Assembly: GCF_010820565.1 (NCBI RefSeq)
Contig: NZ_JAAIJQ010000002.1
Location: forward strand, 94,747-158,746
Reading direction: 5' to 3'
Source: Thiorhodococcus minor
GTDB lineage: Bacteria > Pseudomonadota > Gammaproteobacteria > Chromatiales > Chromatiaceae
DNA: 64,000 nt
A model generated the notes under the pieces. It was not told the origin of the DNA. It made no database searches and saw nothing but the letters and a program-made list of their open reading frames with translations. Of the stretch, positions 28,235-37,335 are shown piece by piece (within the stretch, counting starts at the first letter, position 1; every line of letters begins with the position of its first letter). A program made the position numbers and the translations under genes.

Positions 28235-28249
28235 AGGGCCGACGGCCCT
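28235..28249 (+). other. Perfect GC-rich hairpin
   Basis: AGGGCCG and CGGCCCT form a perfect seven-pair inverted repeat around a single A. No T run follows on either side. It could be part of a regulatory RNA leader or a second REP-like unit. Confidence 0.35.
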
Positions 28250-28595
28250 CGGTCGAGATACCCTCTGCAGCCAGCTGCTAGACTCTGCAGAGCCGTCGAG
28301 CCGCCTGAAATGCCAATCCAGTCAACAATTGCCCAAGCGATTTGTGGTGATCTTGCAAAGGTACTTCGTGCGAGGGGAGGCGGGCTGCATCCGGGCCTCT
28401 CTTAAGTGCTCCAAGCGACGGCGGCCGATGCAGGGGGAGGATGCTCCACAAGACGCGAATAGCGCGCCCGATCTCTCAGCCGAGGAATCGGGTTGAAGCA
28501 ATCACGGCGCACGCGAGCCGGCGGCTCGCGGCGCAAGCACAGCAGGTCGCCGCGCGTCTTGCGACAGGTGACGACGATGAGCGGGAGGCGGATGG

Positions 28596-29519
28596 ATGAG
28601 TCAGTTTATTGACGATGTCGATCAAAGAACGCGTCTTGTGGGCCAGAACAGGATGGAGCTGCTGTTGTTCCATCTCGGCAGCCAGCAGGCATTTGGCATC
28701 AATGTCTTCAAGGTCCGCGAGGTCATCGCGAAGCCCCAGCTGAGGCAAATTCCCGGCTCTAGCCCCGTCGTCTGCGGTGTCGCGAACATTCGCGGCAAGA
28801 CGGTCTCGATCATCGATCTGGCGCAGGCGATCGGTTTCCCGTCGCCTCCGATCAGAGAGACCGACGACGCCAAGGTCATCGTGACCGAGTTCAACCGCTC
28901 CGTGCAGGGTTTCTGGGTGTCAGCGGTCGACCGCATCGTCAACGTCAACTGGGAGAACGTGAAGCCACCGCCGCGCGGCACGGAGCAGGACAGCTATTTG
29001 GTTGCCGTGACCGAGGTCGATGGGCGCTGGGTCGAGATCATCGACGTCGAGCGTGTCTTTGCACAGGTGAATCAGCTCAACGCCGACGTTTCCGAGGCCG
29101 TGCAGAAGGAAGCCGAAGGGGTTCCGCACGATCGTCGGATTCTGGTCGTCGACGACTCCTTGGTCGCGCGCAAGCAGGTCGAGCGGGCCATCGCCGAGAT
29201 GGGCTTCAGAACCGAATCGCGCTCGGACGGCAAGGCCGCGCTCGAGTATCTCGAGGAGCTGGCCGATGCGGACATGGTGGACGAGCACATCGAGCTCATC
29301 ATTGCCGATATCGAGATGCCGCGCATGGACGGATATACTCTCACGCGCAAGATCAGGGAGAATGGCAAACTGAAGGATTTGCGGGTGATCCTGCATTCTT
29401 CGCTGAGCGGCCAGTTCAACATCGACATGGTCAAGCGTGCCGGTGCCGACGATTTCTTGGCGAAGTTCGATCCAGACGAGCTCGGAGAGACCGTGCTCAG
29501 GCATGTGCGCGGCAGCTAG
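28596..29519 (+). CDS. cheV: CheV, CheW-receiver adaptor
   Basis: CheV couples receptors to CheA and adapts through its own phosphorylation. The 307-residue protein has a CheW domain (residues about 15-160: LLFHLGSQQAFGINVFKVRE, GVANIRGKTVSIIDLAQAIG) and a receiver domain (ILVVDDSLVARKQVERAIAE, phosphoacceptor in LIIADIEMPRMDGYTLTRKI). Pairing with cheR directly before flgB is as in Pseudomonas and Vibrio. Confidence 0.96.
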   Translation: MSQFIDDVDQRTRLVGQNRMELLLFHLGSQQAFGINVFKVREVIAKPQLRQIPGSSPVVCGVANIRGKTVSIIDLAQAIGFPSPPIRETDDAKVIVTEFNRSVQGFWVSAVDRIVNVNWENVKPPPRGTEQDSYLVAVTEVDGRWVEIIDVERVFAQVNQLNADVSEAVQKEAEGVPHDRRILVVDDSLVARKQVERAIAEMGFRTESRSDGKAALEYLEELADADMVDEHIELIIADIEMPRMDGYTLTRKIRENGKLKDLRVILHSSLSGQFNIDMVKRAGADDFLAKFDPDELGETVLRHVRGS

Positions 29520-29630
29520 CGAAGGGAAGGTCAGCGGCGCCTACGGGCAATGAGCGGTCCCGCCCCACCGGGACATGAAGTTTGGCTTGCAGATTAGGCG
29601 TGATGCGAACATCCATCCGAAGGTTTAGCC

Positions 29631-30443
29631 GTGATTGATGCCCAGGATTACGCGGAGTTCGCTCGGTTCCTGTCCGAATGCTGCGGACTCGTGCTCGGCG
29701 AGAACCGTCAGTATCTCGTCTCGAGCCGATTGTCCCGTTTGCTCGAGGAGTTCGGCTTCCAGAAGGTGGAGGAGCTGCTCCGGGCCTTGCGCAAGTCCGC
29801 AGATCCCAAGCTCAAGTCGCGTGTCATCGATGCCATGACAACCAACGAAACCTCTTGGTTTCGTGATGGCTATCCCTTCGAGCTGCTGCGCCAGGTCGTG
29901 CTGCCGGAGCTCGAGGCCAAGAAACGGCCCATCAAGATCTGGTCGGCGGCGTGCTCTAGCGGTCAGGAGCCCTACAGCATCAGCATGACGGTCGCGGAGT
30001 GGGAAGCATCATTTCCGCCTAAGACGACCCCTGTCAGCATCGTGGCGACAGATCTCTCGGAAACGGTCCTGGCGGAGGCGCGGAACGGGCTCTACGACGG
30101 GCTTGCCATTGCGCGCGGACTGAGCATGGAGCGTCGTCAGAAGTTCTTCGATACGGTCGCGCAGGGGCATAAGATCAAGCCGGACATCCAGCGGCGCGTG
30201 CGCTTCCAGAAGCTGAACCTGATGGAGTCCTACGCTATGCTCGGCAAGTTCGACATCGTCTTCTGCCGCAACGTCTTGATCTATTTTTCCGCCGAAACCA
30301 AACGACGTATTTTTGACGGCATCGCGCGCCAGATGGACCCCGGCGGCTATTTCTTCGTCGGCGCCTCGGAGGCCGTCGGCTCCTACACGAACGCCTTCGA
30401 GGTCGTTCGCACCCCCCAAGGCAGTATGCTCCGGCGCCGCTGA
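29631..30443 (+). CDS. cheR: CheR, chemoreceptor methyltransferase
   Basis: CheR methylates receptor glutamates using SAM and opposes CheB. The GTG at 29631 gives 270 residues: the helical N-terminal domain (FARFLSECCGLVLGENRQYL), T-T-N-E-T-SWFRDGYPF, the SAM site WSAACSSGQEPYSIS, then NLMESYAMLGKFDIVFCRNV and YFFVGASEAV. The family length is about 275. It precedes flgB by 327 bases. Confidence 0.96.
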   Translation: MIDAQDYAEFARFLSECCGLVLGENRQYLVSSRLSRLLEEFGFQKVEELLRALRKSADPKLKSRVIDAMTTNETSWFRDGYPFELLRQVVLPELEAKKRPIKIWSAACSSGQEPYSISMTVAEWEASFPPKTTPVSIVATDLSETVLAEARNGLYDGLAIARGLSMERRQKFFDTVAQGHKIKPDIQRRVRFQKLNLMESYAMLGKFDIVFCRNVLIYFSAETKRRIFDGIARQMDPGGYFFVGASEAVGSYTNAFEVVRTPQGSMLRRR

Positions 30444-30478
30444 GGCCGCTTCTCAGGGATTCGGCGGTCTGAGCCACA

Positions 30479-30511
30479 GCGGGGCGCCGCTCGGTGGGAG
30501 CGGCGCCCCGC
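30479..30511 (+). terminator. Strong GC stem-loop after cheR
   Basis: GCGGGGCGCCGCT pairs perfectly (13 bases) with AGCGGCGCCCCGC around the loop CGGTGGG. It lies 36 bases after the cheR stop. No T run follows, so it is not a textbook intrinsic terminator, but it could stop or slow polymerase, or protect the cheVR message, before the separate flgB promoter. Confidence 0.6.
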
Positions 30512-30770
30512 CGCGATCAGGCGCCAGGCGACGCTCCTCATCTTCGATCGGCCAGATTCAGGCCGCATCCCGCCCCCAGCGCCGAAGGCCGTGTCGCGCT
30601 CCTCCTTGGCGCCCAACCGGTCCGCGCCACCTCTGAAGAAGCCTGTCGGCCCGTTCTGTGAGGCGGCGCACATCCTCGCCGCTTCCGGACCCGAGCCCGA
30701 GAGACTGCTCCTACGCCTGGCATAGGGAGTGCATTTCGGTCTGCAAGCCGAATTTGCACCTCTGAGCGTC
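30512..30770 (+). other. Rest of the cheR-flgB spacer
   Basis: Together with the hairpin above, this 327-base gap (30444-30770) has no gene. Its second half contains the sigma-54-type element described separately. Confidence 0.5.
30718..30733 (+). promoter_or_regulatory. Candidate sigma-54 promoter of the flgB operon
   Basis: TGGCATAGGGAGTGCA matches the -24/-12 consensus TGGCAC-N5-TTGCA in the invariant GG and GC, their ten-base spacing and most flanking bases. Transcription would start near 30745, giving a leader of about 26 bases before the flgB ATG at 30771. Sigma-54 with an FleQ/FlrC-type activator drives flgBCDE-type operons in Pseudomonas and Vibrio. Confidence 0.7.
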
Positions 30771-31175
30771 ATGAGTCTGTCACTCGACAAAGCCTTTGGA
30801 ATCCTGCCTGCCTCCGTCGCCCTTCAGGCGCGCCGAACCGAGGTGCTTGCCTCCAATCTGGCGAATGCGGACACGCCCGATTACAAGTCACGCGATTTCG
30901 ACTTCAGCGAGACCCTGGCTGGGATCGAAGGCAAGGGCAGTCAGCTCGAGCTCGCCCGTACCCAAGCCGATCACTTGACGCTCGCCGGTCAGCAGTCGGC
31001 GCTCGAGCCAGATCTGCAATATCGCATTCCGGCGCAGCCTTCATTGGACGGCAATACCGTCGATCCCCAGCTGGAGCGAGCCGCTTTCGCGGAGAACGCC
31101 TTGCACTATCAAAGTACCCTCGAATTTCTGAACCGACGTATTTCCGGCATCCGCGCAGCGCTGCGCAAGGAGTGA
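30771..31175 (+). CDS. flgB: FlgB, proximal rod protein
   Basis: FlgB is the first rod protein above the MS ring. The ATG at 30771 is preferred, giving 134 residues; an upstream in-frame start at 30729 lies within the sigma-54 element. The N-terminal rod signature (LQARRTEVLASNLANADTP) and the C-terminal helix (ENALHYQSTLEFLNRRISGI) are present. It opens flgBCDEFGHIJKL. Confidence 0.96.
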   Translation: MSLSLDKAFGILPASVALQARRTEVLASNLANADTPDYKSRDFDFSETLAGIEGKGSQLELARTQADHLTLAGQQSALEPDLQYRIPAQPSLDGNTVDPQLERAAFAENALHYQSTLEFLNRRISGIRAALRKE

Positions 31176-31179
31176 AGTC

Positions 31180-31599
31180 ATGAGTGATCTCTTCAGCCTC
31201 TTCAACACCTCGGCGTCGGCGCTGACGGCGCAATCCGTTCGCTTGAACACGGTTGCCTCGAATCTCGCGAATGCGAGCACCGCGGCCCCCACCCCTGAAG
31301 AGGCCTACAAGGCCAAGCAGGTCCTGTTTCAGACCGTCCTCGATCAGGAAGATCCCGATGGCGCGGCCATGCCGGTGCGGGTGACGGGCATCGTCGATTC
31401 CGAGGCGGAGCCTTTCCCGGCCTACGAGCCCAATCACCCGCAGGCCAACGAAGAGGGATACGTCTTTCGGCCGGCGATCAGCGTCGTCGAGGAGATGGCC
31501 AACATGATGTCGGCTTCTCGCAGCTATGAGGCGAACGTCGAGGTGATGAGCACCTCGCGTCAGCTCTTGCAGCGCACCTTGCAGATCGGTCAGAGCTGA
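31180..31599 (+). CDS. flgC: FlgC, proximal rod protein
   Basis: The 139-residue rod protein has the flagellar axial N-terminus (NTSASALTAQSVRLNTVASN, LANAST), a central VTGIVDSEAEPFPAYEPNHP and the C-terminal MMSASRSYEANVEVMSTSRQ helix. It lies four bases after flgB. Length matches the family. Confidence 0.97.
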   Translation: MSDLFSLFNTSASALTAQSVRLNTVASNLANASTAAPTPEEAYKAKQVLFQTVLDQEDPDGAAMPVRVTGIVDSEAEPFPAYEPNHPQANEEGYVFRPAISVVEEMANMMSASRSYEANVEVMSTSRQLLQRTLQIGQS

Positions 31600-31610
31600 G
31601 GTCGCCACAG

Positions 31611-32288
31611 ATGACGCAATTCAACTCGGATGCGATCAGTAGTCTTGGCCTTACGGGCTACGGATCTGCAACCACGGAAACGAACGATAATTCGCTGGGT
31701 CAGGATGATTTTCTGAATCTGATGATTACCCAGCTGAAGAACCAAGATCCGACCGATCCGGTGAAGAACGAGGATTTCGTCGCCCAGCTCGCGCAGTTCT
31801 CGACTGTGTCCGGGATCGAGGAGCTCAGTGCATCGTTCGATGAGCTCTCGACCACGCTGAGTCAAAATCAGACGCTACAGGCTGCCTCATTGGTTGGGAA
31901 CAATGTCTTGGTCCCCGCGCAATCGGTCGAGCTGAGCGAAGGACAGGGCGTGAGCGGAGCGATCAGCTTACCCGCCTCGGCTAGCAGCGTCTCCGTCAGT
32001 ATCTGCAATGCGACTGGAGAGGCTGTGAGATCCATCGACCTCGGCACTCTATCTGCTGGATTGCAGGAATTCGCCTGGGATGGGCTGCTCGAGGACGGAA
32101 CCGCGGCGCCCGCTGGGGCCTATGACATCAAGGTGACGGCTCAAACCGATGGCACCACGGAATCCATCACGACGATGCTCGACGGTCAGGTTCAGAGCGT
32201 GACCAGTGATGAGCAAGGGGGCGGGCTGGTGCTGAGCGTATTGGGGATTGGAAACGTCAGCTTCTCAGACGTCTATCGTATTGGCTGA
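31611..32288 (+). CDS. flgD: FlgD, hook cap
   Basis: FlgD caps the growing hook and is removed when the hook is complete. The 225-residue protein has LGQDDFLNLMITQLKNQDPT, DPVKNEDFVAQLAQFSTVSG, then the Tudor and Ig-like domains (YDIKVTAQTDG, VLSVLGIGNVSFSDVYRIG). It starts 11 bases after flgC. Codon use begins to move towards A/T in the last part. Confidence 0.96.
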   Translation: MTQFNSDAISSLGLTGYGSATTETNDNSLGQDDFLNLMITQLKNQDPTDPVKNEDFVAQLAQFSTVSGIEELSASFDELSTTLSQNQTLQAASLVGNNVLVPAQSVELSEGQGVSGAISLPASASSVSVSICNATGEAVRSIDLGTLSAGLQEFAWDGLLEDGTAAPAGAYDIKVTAQTDGTTESITTMLDGQVQSVTSDEQGGGLVLSVLGIGNVSFSDVYRIG

Positions 32289-32330
32289 CGCCGATTAGGC
32301 GCCGAATTTTGACAGATTGGAGATGAGATC

Positions 32331-33683
32331 ATGCCTTTTCGCATCGGTTTGAGTGGGCTGAATGCAGCCGCGGCGGACCTCGAGGTCACTGGCAACAACA
32401 TCGCGAATACGGGTACCGTCGGATTCAAGGAGTCGCGCGCCGAGTTCGCGGATATCTTCGCTCAGGCATATGGCGGGATCAGCAAGACGGCGATCGGGTC
32501 GGGCGTTCGTTTGGCCGCGACGACGCAGCAATTCTCACAAGGGAATATCGAGTACACGGAAAATGCCTTGGATCTTGCGATAAATGGAGAGGGCTTTTTC
32601 GTTCTGAATGATAGTGGTGAAAGGCTTTATAGCCGTGCAGGCGAGTTTCAGGTGGATCGTGATGGTTACGTTGTTAATAGCGCAGGTCAGCGGCTGCAGG
32701 TTTATCCGCAGAAAGACGATCAAACTGCGGATGAGAGCTTCACGGTAGGGAGTCTTAATGATCTACAGCTGCCACTGAACCAGGAGTCAGCAGCGCTCGG
32801 TACGACCAGAATTACGACGAACGTGAATTTGAGCTCTAGCGCCACTCAGCCGATAGATCCAGCGACCGGAGAAGCGTTTGATGCAGTAGATATCACTAAT
32901 CCTGATAGCTATAATTGGTCCACTTCATTGAATGTTTATGACTCTGAGGGTGCGGCGAGGACAATGACGCTGTACTTCGTGAAAAATGAGGATCCGCTGC
33001 AGTGGACAGTTTATGCTGAGCTAGATGGCATGACGCCAACGCCGGAGCCGCCGGTTACCCCCGAAGGGACTTTCGATATAACGTTCGATTCTAATGGAAA
33101 TCTCGACTTGGAAAGCACGGAACGGCTGCAGACGTTGAGTTTTGATCTCGAGCAGTATTCTCCAATTAATGGTGCGACTATCGGGCCGCTCGATCCGACA
33201 ACTGCCACGGAAACTTCCCCTGATGGATTGGGGGCGAATCCCGGTGACGTCATATTTGATCTCTCAACGATCACCCAGTACGGCTCTTCCTACTCTGTGA
33301 ACGATCTGACTCAAGACGGCTACCCGAACGGTACTTTAACGGGTGTGGATGTTTCTCAGAACGGTGTGGTCTTTGCCCGTTTCACAAATGGTCGCTCTGA
33401 ACTTTTGGGGCAGGTAGCGATTGCGAATTTCAAGAATCCTCAAGGTCTCCAGCAGCTCGGGGAAAACAACTGGGCACAGAGCTATGACTCTGGCGATCCA
33501 GTTTTCGGTGAGCCGGGGGATGGACGGTTAGGCTCCATTCAGTCAGCGGCTCTGGAGAGCTCGAACGTTGACCTTGCCGAGGAGCTTGTGGACTTGATTC
33601 AGGCGCAGCGGAACTACCAAGCTAACGCACAGACCATTTCCACGGCGGACGAAGTGACGCAGACCATCATCAACATCCGGTAG
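32331..33683 (+). CDS. flgE: FlgE, hook protein
   Basis: FlgE forms the hook. The 450-residue protein has the axial N-terminus (GLSGLNAAAADLEVTGNNIA, then GTVGFKESRAEFADIF), a domain of Asn, Thr and Asp-rich sequence in the middle and the C-terminal VDLAEELVDLIQAQRNYQAN. From about 32560 to 33420 the DNA is clearly richer in A and T, with codons such as ata, aat, gat and ttt, than all its neighbours. The conserved ends have normal composition. This suggests replacement of the surface domains by recombination or transfer. Confidence 0.96.
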   Translation: MPFRIGLSGLNAAAADLEVTGNNIANTGTVGFKESRAEFADIFAQAYGGISKTAIGSGVRLAATTQQFSQGNIEYTENALDLAINGEGFFVLNDSGERLYSRAGEFQVDRDGYVVNSAGQRLQVYPQKDDQTADESFTVGSLNDLQLPLNQESAALGTTRITTNVNLSSSATQPIDPATGEAFDAVDITNPDSYNWSTSLNVYDSEGAARTMTLYFVKNEDPLQWTVYAELDGMTPTPEPPVTPEGTFDITFDSNGNLDLESTERLQTLSFDLEQYSPINGATIGPLDPTTATETSPDGLGANPGDVIFDLSTITQYGSSYSVNDLTQDGYPNGTLTGVDVSQNGVVFARFTNGRSELLGQVAIANFKNPQGLQQLGENNWAQSYDSGDPVFGEPGDGRLGSIQSAALESSNVDLAEELVDLIQAQRNYQANAQTISTADEVTQTIINIR

Positions 33684-33708
33684 GCAACTGCGTCATCGAG
33701 GGTAAGTC

Positions 33709-34449
33709 ATGGACCGTTTCATGTACCTGGCGATGTCCGGCGCGAAAGAGAATCTCTACGCGCAGGCCATCAACAACCACAACCTGGCGAATGCCACCAC
33801 GCATGGCTTTCGGCAGTCGCTCGCCGATGCCTACACGGCGCCCATCACCGGGCCCGTCTACGACTCGCGCGACTATGTCCAGGTCGGGAACGAGGCCATC
33901 GACTTCAGCCATGGTGCGATGCAAAGCACCGGCCGGGATCTCGACGTCGCGATCCAGGGCGAAGGCTTCATCGCCGTCCAAGCGCCGGACGGCGGCGAAG
34001 CCTATACGCGGGCCGGCAATCTGCATGTCGACGCACAGGGCATGCTGCTGACAGATCGCGGGCTTCCCGTGCTGGGTGACGGCGGTCCCATTACGGTCCC
34101 GCCGGACGAAAGCATCCTAATCGGCACGGACGGGACCATCACCATTCGTCCGGAGGGCTCGGCGCCGAACGCCTTGGCGGCCGTCAACCGCATTCGGCTG
34201 GTCAATCCGGATACGGCGACCTTAGAACGGACGGAGGATGGTCTGATTCGTGCTAAGGACGGTCAAGAGGTCGAGGCAGATGCCAATGTGCGCGTGGTGA
34301 CCGGCATGCTGGAAACCAGCAATGTCAATACCGTCGAAGCCTTGACGCGGATGATCGAGCTGTCTCGCACCTATGAGACGCAGATCAAGATGATGGAAAC
34401 CGCCAACAACATCGAAGAACGCCATAACCGCCTGCTGGGGATCAGCTAG
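33709..34449 (+). CDS. flgF: FlgF, proximal rod protein
   Basis: FlgF is a rod protein between FlgB/FlgC and the distal rod. The 246-residue product starts DRFMYLAMSGAKENLYAQAI and NNHNLANATTHGFRQ, with the FlgF/FlgG core (LDVAIQGEGFIAVQAPDG, EAYTRAGNLHVDAQGMLL) and the C-terminal NVNTVEALTRMIELSRTYET. The usual length is about 245-250. Confidence 0.96.
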   Translation: MDRFMYLAMSGAKENLYAQAINNHNLANATTHGFRQSLADAYTAPITGPVYDSRDYVQVGNEAIDFSHGAMQSTGRDLDVAIQGEGFIAVQAPDGGEAYTRAGNLHVDAQGMLLTDRGLPVLGDGGPITVPPDESILIGTDGTITIRPEGSAPNALAAVNRIRLVNPDTATLERTEDGLIRAKDGQEVEADANVRVVTGMLETSNVNTVEALTRMIELSRTYETQIKMMETANNIEERHNRLLGIS

Positions 34450-34495
34450 CTGGGCCAGTTAGACAGAAGAGCCAGACCATGAACGGAGCTAGACC

Positions 34496-35287
34496 ATGAA
34501 CCAAGCGCTTTGGATCGCCAAGACGGGCCTCGATGCGCAGCAGACCCGTATGTCCGTGGTCTCGAACAACCTAGCCAACGTCAATACGACGGGCTACAAG
34601 AAGGGCCGGGCGGTGTTCGAGGACTTGATTTACCAGACCGTTCGCCAGCCGGGCGCTCAGGCGACCCAAGAGGCACAGCTGCCCTCCGGGCTGCTGTTGG
34701 GGACCGGCGTGCGCACAGTGGCGACCGAGAAGCTCTTCGAGCAGGGCAATCTCGTGCAGACCGAAAATTCTCTCGATCTGGCCATCCAGGGGCAGGGCTT
34801 CTTCCAAATCCTGATGCCGAATGGTGATCTTGGCTACACCCGAGACGGCAGCTTTCAGATCAACGCCAACGGCGAGGTCGTCATGTCCAACGGCTACGCG
34901 CTGCAGCCCGGGCTGGTGGTGCCCGAGACAACGCAGACCATCAGCATCGGCAGCGACGGAACGGTATCGGCCCAGCTTGCGGGAGAAGCCGCACCTGTCG
35001 AGCTCGGAGCCATACAGCTCGCGAACTTCATCAACCCCGCCGGCCTGCAGTCGGTCGGCGAGAACATCTATCTGGAGACGGCGGCCTCCGGGAATGCCCA
35101 GCAGTCGAATCCTGGACAAAACGGCGTCGGCACCGTCCTTCAAGGCGCGGTGGAGTCGAGCAACGTCAACATGGCGGAGGAGCTGGTCAATATGATCGAG
35201 ACCCAGCGTGCCTACGAGGTCAACTCCAAGGCCATCTCCGCGGCCGACGAGATGCTGCAGTACGCCAACAACAAACTAGGCTCATAG
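34496..35287 (+). CDS. flgG: FlgG, distal rod protein
   Basis: The 263-residue distal rod protein is close to the near-invariant 260-262 of the family, with [40 protein letters not shown] and the end [20 protein letters not shown]. Immediately upstream, AGACCATGAAC occurs twice (34475 and 34492 onward), so a six-codon frame starting at 34479 ends on the flgG start (ATGA). GGAG at 34484-34487 serves the real start. Confidence 0.97.
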   Translation: MNQALWIAKTGLDAQQTRMSVVSNNLANVNTTGYKKGRAVFEDLIYQTVRQPGAQATQEAQLPSGLLLGTGVRTVATEKLFEQGNLVQTENSLDLAIQGQGFFQILMPNGDLGYTRDGSFQINANGEVVMSNGYALQPGLVVPETTQTISIGSDGTVSAQLAGEAAPVELGAIQLANFINPAGLQSVGENIYLETAASGNAQQSNPGQNGVGTVLQGAVESSNVNMAEELVNMIETQRAYEVNSKAISAADEMLQYANNKLGS

Positions 35288-35313
35288 CCCCTCACGTAGC
35301 TTGAGAGAAGGTC

Positions 35314-36009
35314 ATGACGATATCAATCGCCCGCATCGCGCTCCTCATCACGGCAGTGGGTCTCTCCGCGTGCAGCACGCTGAATCCGCCCAAGCCAGGT
35401 GATTCCGCAGAATATCGGCCCACGGCGCCCGTCGCGCCCAAGCCGGCGGCAGCCAACAAAGGCGCCATCTTTCAGGCGGCGCAGAGCCAGGGGCTGTTCG
35501 AGGACTACAAGGCGCGCCGGGTCGGCGATCTCGTCACCGTCGTCCTGGCCGAGAAGACCAACGCCAAGAAGTCGTCATCCACCTCGACAGCGAAAGATAG
35601 CGAGCTGGAGATGGATGTCGGCAACTTCACCTTCGCCGGCAGGTCGCTGGTCGATGACGAAACCAAGCTCTTGGGCGCGGCCGCGACGGGTGGGCGGACG
35701 TTCGATGGCTCCGGCGACTCCAGCCAGAGCAATCAGCTGAGCGGCGAGATCACGGTCACGGTGGCGGAGGTGCTACCCAACGGCAACCTCGTCATCCAGG
35801 GCGAAAAGTGGCTGGGCATCAACCAGGGGCAGGAGTTCGTCCGTATTCGCGGCATCATTCGGCCCGAGGATGTTTCGACCTCGAATACGGTGCAGTCGAC
35901 ACAGGTTGCCAATGCGCAGCTCTACTATGGTGGCACCGGGGCCCTGGCGGACAGCAACGCGCAAGGCTGGCTGTCGCGGTTCTTCAACTCGCCGATCTGG
36001 CCGATCTGA
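35314..36009 (+). CDS. flgH: FlgH, L-ring lipoprotein
   Basis: FlgH forms the outer-membrane L-ring. The 231-residue precursor has a lipoprotein signal with lipobox LSAC and modified Cys20. The body has SLFEDYKARRVGDLVTVVLA-like sequence, LSGEITVTVAEVLPNGNLVI, QGEKWLGINQGQEFVRIRGI and GGTGALADSNAQGWLSRFF. It starts 26 bases after flgG. Confidence 0.96.
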   Translation: MTISIARIALLITAVGLSACSTLNPPKPGDSAEYRPTAPVAPKPAAANKGAIFQAAQSQGLFEDYKARRVGDLVTVVLAEKTNAKKSSSTSTAKDSELEMDVGNFTFAGRSLVDDETKLLGAAATGGRTFDGSGDSSQSNQLSGEITVTVAEVLPNGNLVIQGEKWLGINQGQEFVRIRGIIRPEDVSTSNTVQSTQVANAQLYYGGTGALADSNAQGWLSRFFNSPIWPI

Positions 36010-36133
36010 CCGCGCCCCCCGGCACCTGTGGCGCGAAGGTTGCTGAGCAAAGGCTAGCTGATCGAGAGGGCTGTCAGCGCCCGATTCGCGGGGTGCGGCG
36101 ACAGGTACCGGGAGAGAGCATTCGAGGTCCATC

Positions 36134-37312
36134 ATGAGCAGGATCCTGACATTCACTGGGGCATGTCTCCTCGCCGCCGGCATGGCTGGGCCGCCGCGCC
36201 TGGCGCTCGCGGGCAACACGGTGGTCGTGGACGATTATGGTAGCCAGGCCGATTGGAGCGGTGTCGGTTTGGAGCGCATCAAGGACGTGGCGACCTTCGC
36301 GGGCGTTCGCGACAACCAGCTGATCGGCTATGGCCTGGTGGTCGGGCTCGACGGCACGGGCGATCAGACCACCCAAGCGCCCTTCACGGTACAGAGCCTC
36401 AAGAACATGCTGGTTCAGTTGGGGATTACTGTCCCGGAGAACGTCAATCCCCAGACCAAGAATCTCGCCGCGGTCATGGTGACGGCAGACCTCGGGCCGT
36501 TCGCCAAGCCCGGGCAGCGCATGGATGTGACCGTGTCTTCCTTGGGTAATGCCAAGAGTCTGCGTGGCGGCACCCTGTTGATGACCCCGATGAAGGGCGC
36601 TGACGGCCAGGTCTACGCCATGGCGCAGGGCAATCTCACCGTGAGCGGCTTCGGCGCCGGCGGCGCGGACGGTAGCCGCATCACCGTCAACGTGCCGAGC
36701 GTTGGCCGCATCCCCAATGGCGCGACCGTGGAGCGCGAGGTGCCGAGCGCATTCGCTCAGGGCGACGCGCTGACGCTGAATCTCAGGCGCCCAGACTTCA
36801 CCACGGCCACTCGCGTGGTCGAGGCCATCAACGACAACATGGGCGGCGATCTGGCGCGGGCGCTCGACGGGGCCTCGATTCGCGTGCGCGCACCCCTGGA
36901 CCCCAGCGATCGCGTGGCCTTCGTCTCCGTGCTGGAGAACCTGCCCATCGAGGCGGCCGCACCCCCTGCCCGCGTCATCATCAACGCACGCACGGGCACC
37001 GTCGTGATCGGCGAGGGCGTGACCGTGACGCCCGCAGCGGTCTCGCACGGCAGCCTCACCGTGACCATCAGCGAGGACCCGCAGGTTTCGCAGCCGAATC
37101 CATTCGCCGGAGGGCAAACCGCCGTGACGCCTCAGAGCGATATCGCCATCGAGCAAGAGAGCAACAGCATGTTCCTGTTCAGCCCGGGGCCGACCCTGAG
37201 CGAAATCGTGCAGGCGGTGAATGAGGTAGGAGCCGCTCCCGGCGACCTGGTCGCCATCCTCGAGGCGCTGCGCGAGGCCGGCGCCTTGCACGCCGAGCTG
37301 GTCGTCATCTAA
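36134..37312 (+). CDS. flgI: FlgI, P-ring protein
   Basis: FlgI forms the periplasmic P-ring, assembled with FlgA help. The 392-residue precursor has a signal peptide (cleavage near LALA-GN) and the family core: [52 protein letters not shown], and at the end [20 protein letters not shown] and [21 protein letters not shown] 124-base gap after flgH holds no gene. Confidence 0.97.
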   Translation: MSRILTFTGACLLAAGMAGPPRLALAGNTVVVDDYGSQADWSGVGLERIKDVATFAGVRDNQLIGYGLVVGLDGTGDQTTQAPFTVQSLKNMLVQLGITVPENVNPQTKNLAAVMVTADLGPFAKPGQRMDVTVSSLGNAKSLRGGTLLMTPMKGADGQVYAMAQGNLTVSGFGAGGADGSRITVNVPSVGRIPNGATVEREVPSAFAQGDALTLNLRRPDFTTATRVVEAINDNMGGDLARALDGASIRVRAPLDPSDRVAFVSVLENLPIEAAAPPARVIINARTGTVVIGEGVTVTPAAVSHGSLTVTISEDPQVSQPNPFAGGQTAVTPQSDIAIEQESNSMFLFSPGPTLSEIVQAVNEVGAAPGDLVAILEALREAGALHAELVVI

Positions 37313-37335
37313 GCCGCGCCCATTCGAGTCGAGTC

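Larger units (their letters stand above)
28020..28595. other. Divergent promoter region between flgA and cheV
   Basis: These 576 bases separate the minus-strand flgA unit from the plus-strand cheVR-flg unit. I see no gene. It contains the GGTGGAC/GTCCACC repeat at 28141-28167 and a perfect seven-pair hairpin at 28235-28249. Promoters in both directions are expected. A sigma-28-like pair before cheV (TTAA near 28402, GCCGAT at 28423) has three bases too much spacing and was not called. Confidence 0.5.

Noticed and set aside
28396..28430. Sigma-28-like site before cheV
   Set aside because: TTAA and GCCGAT are present but 18 bases apart, three more than the fixed spacing of the consensus.
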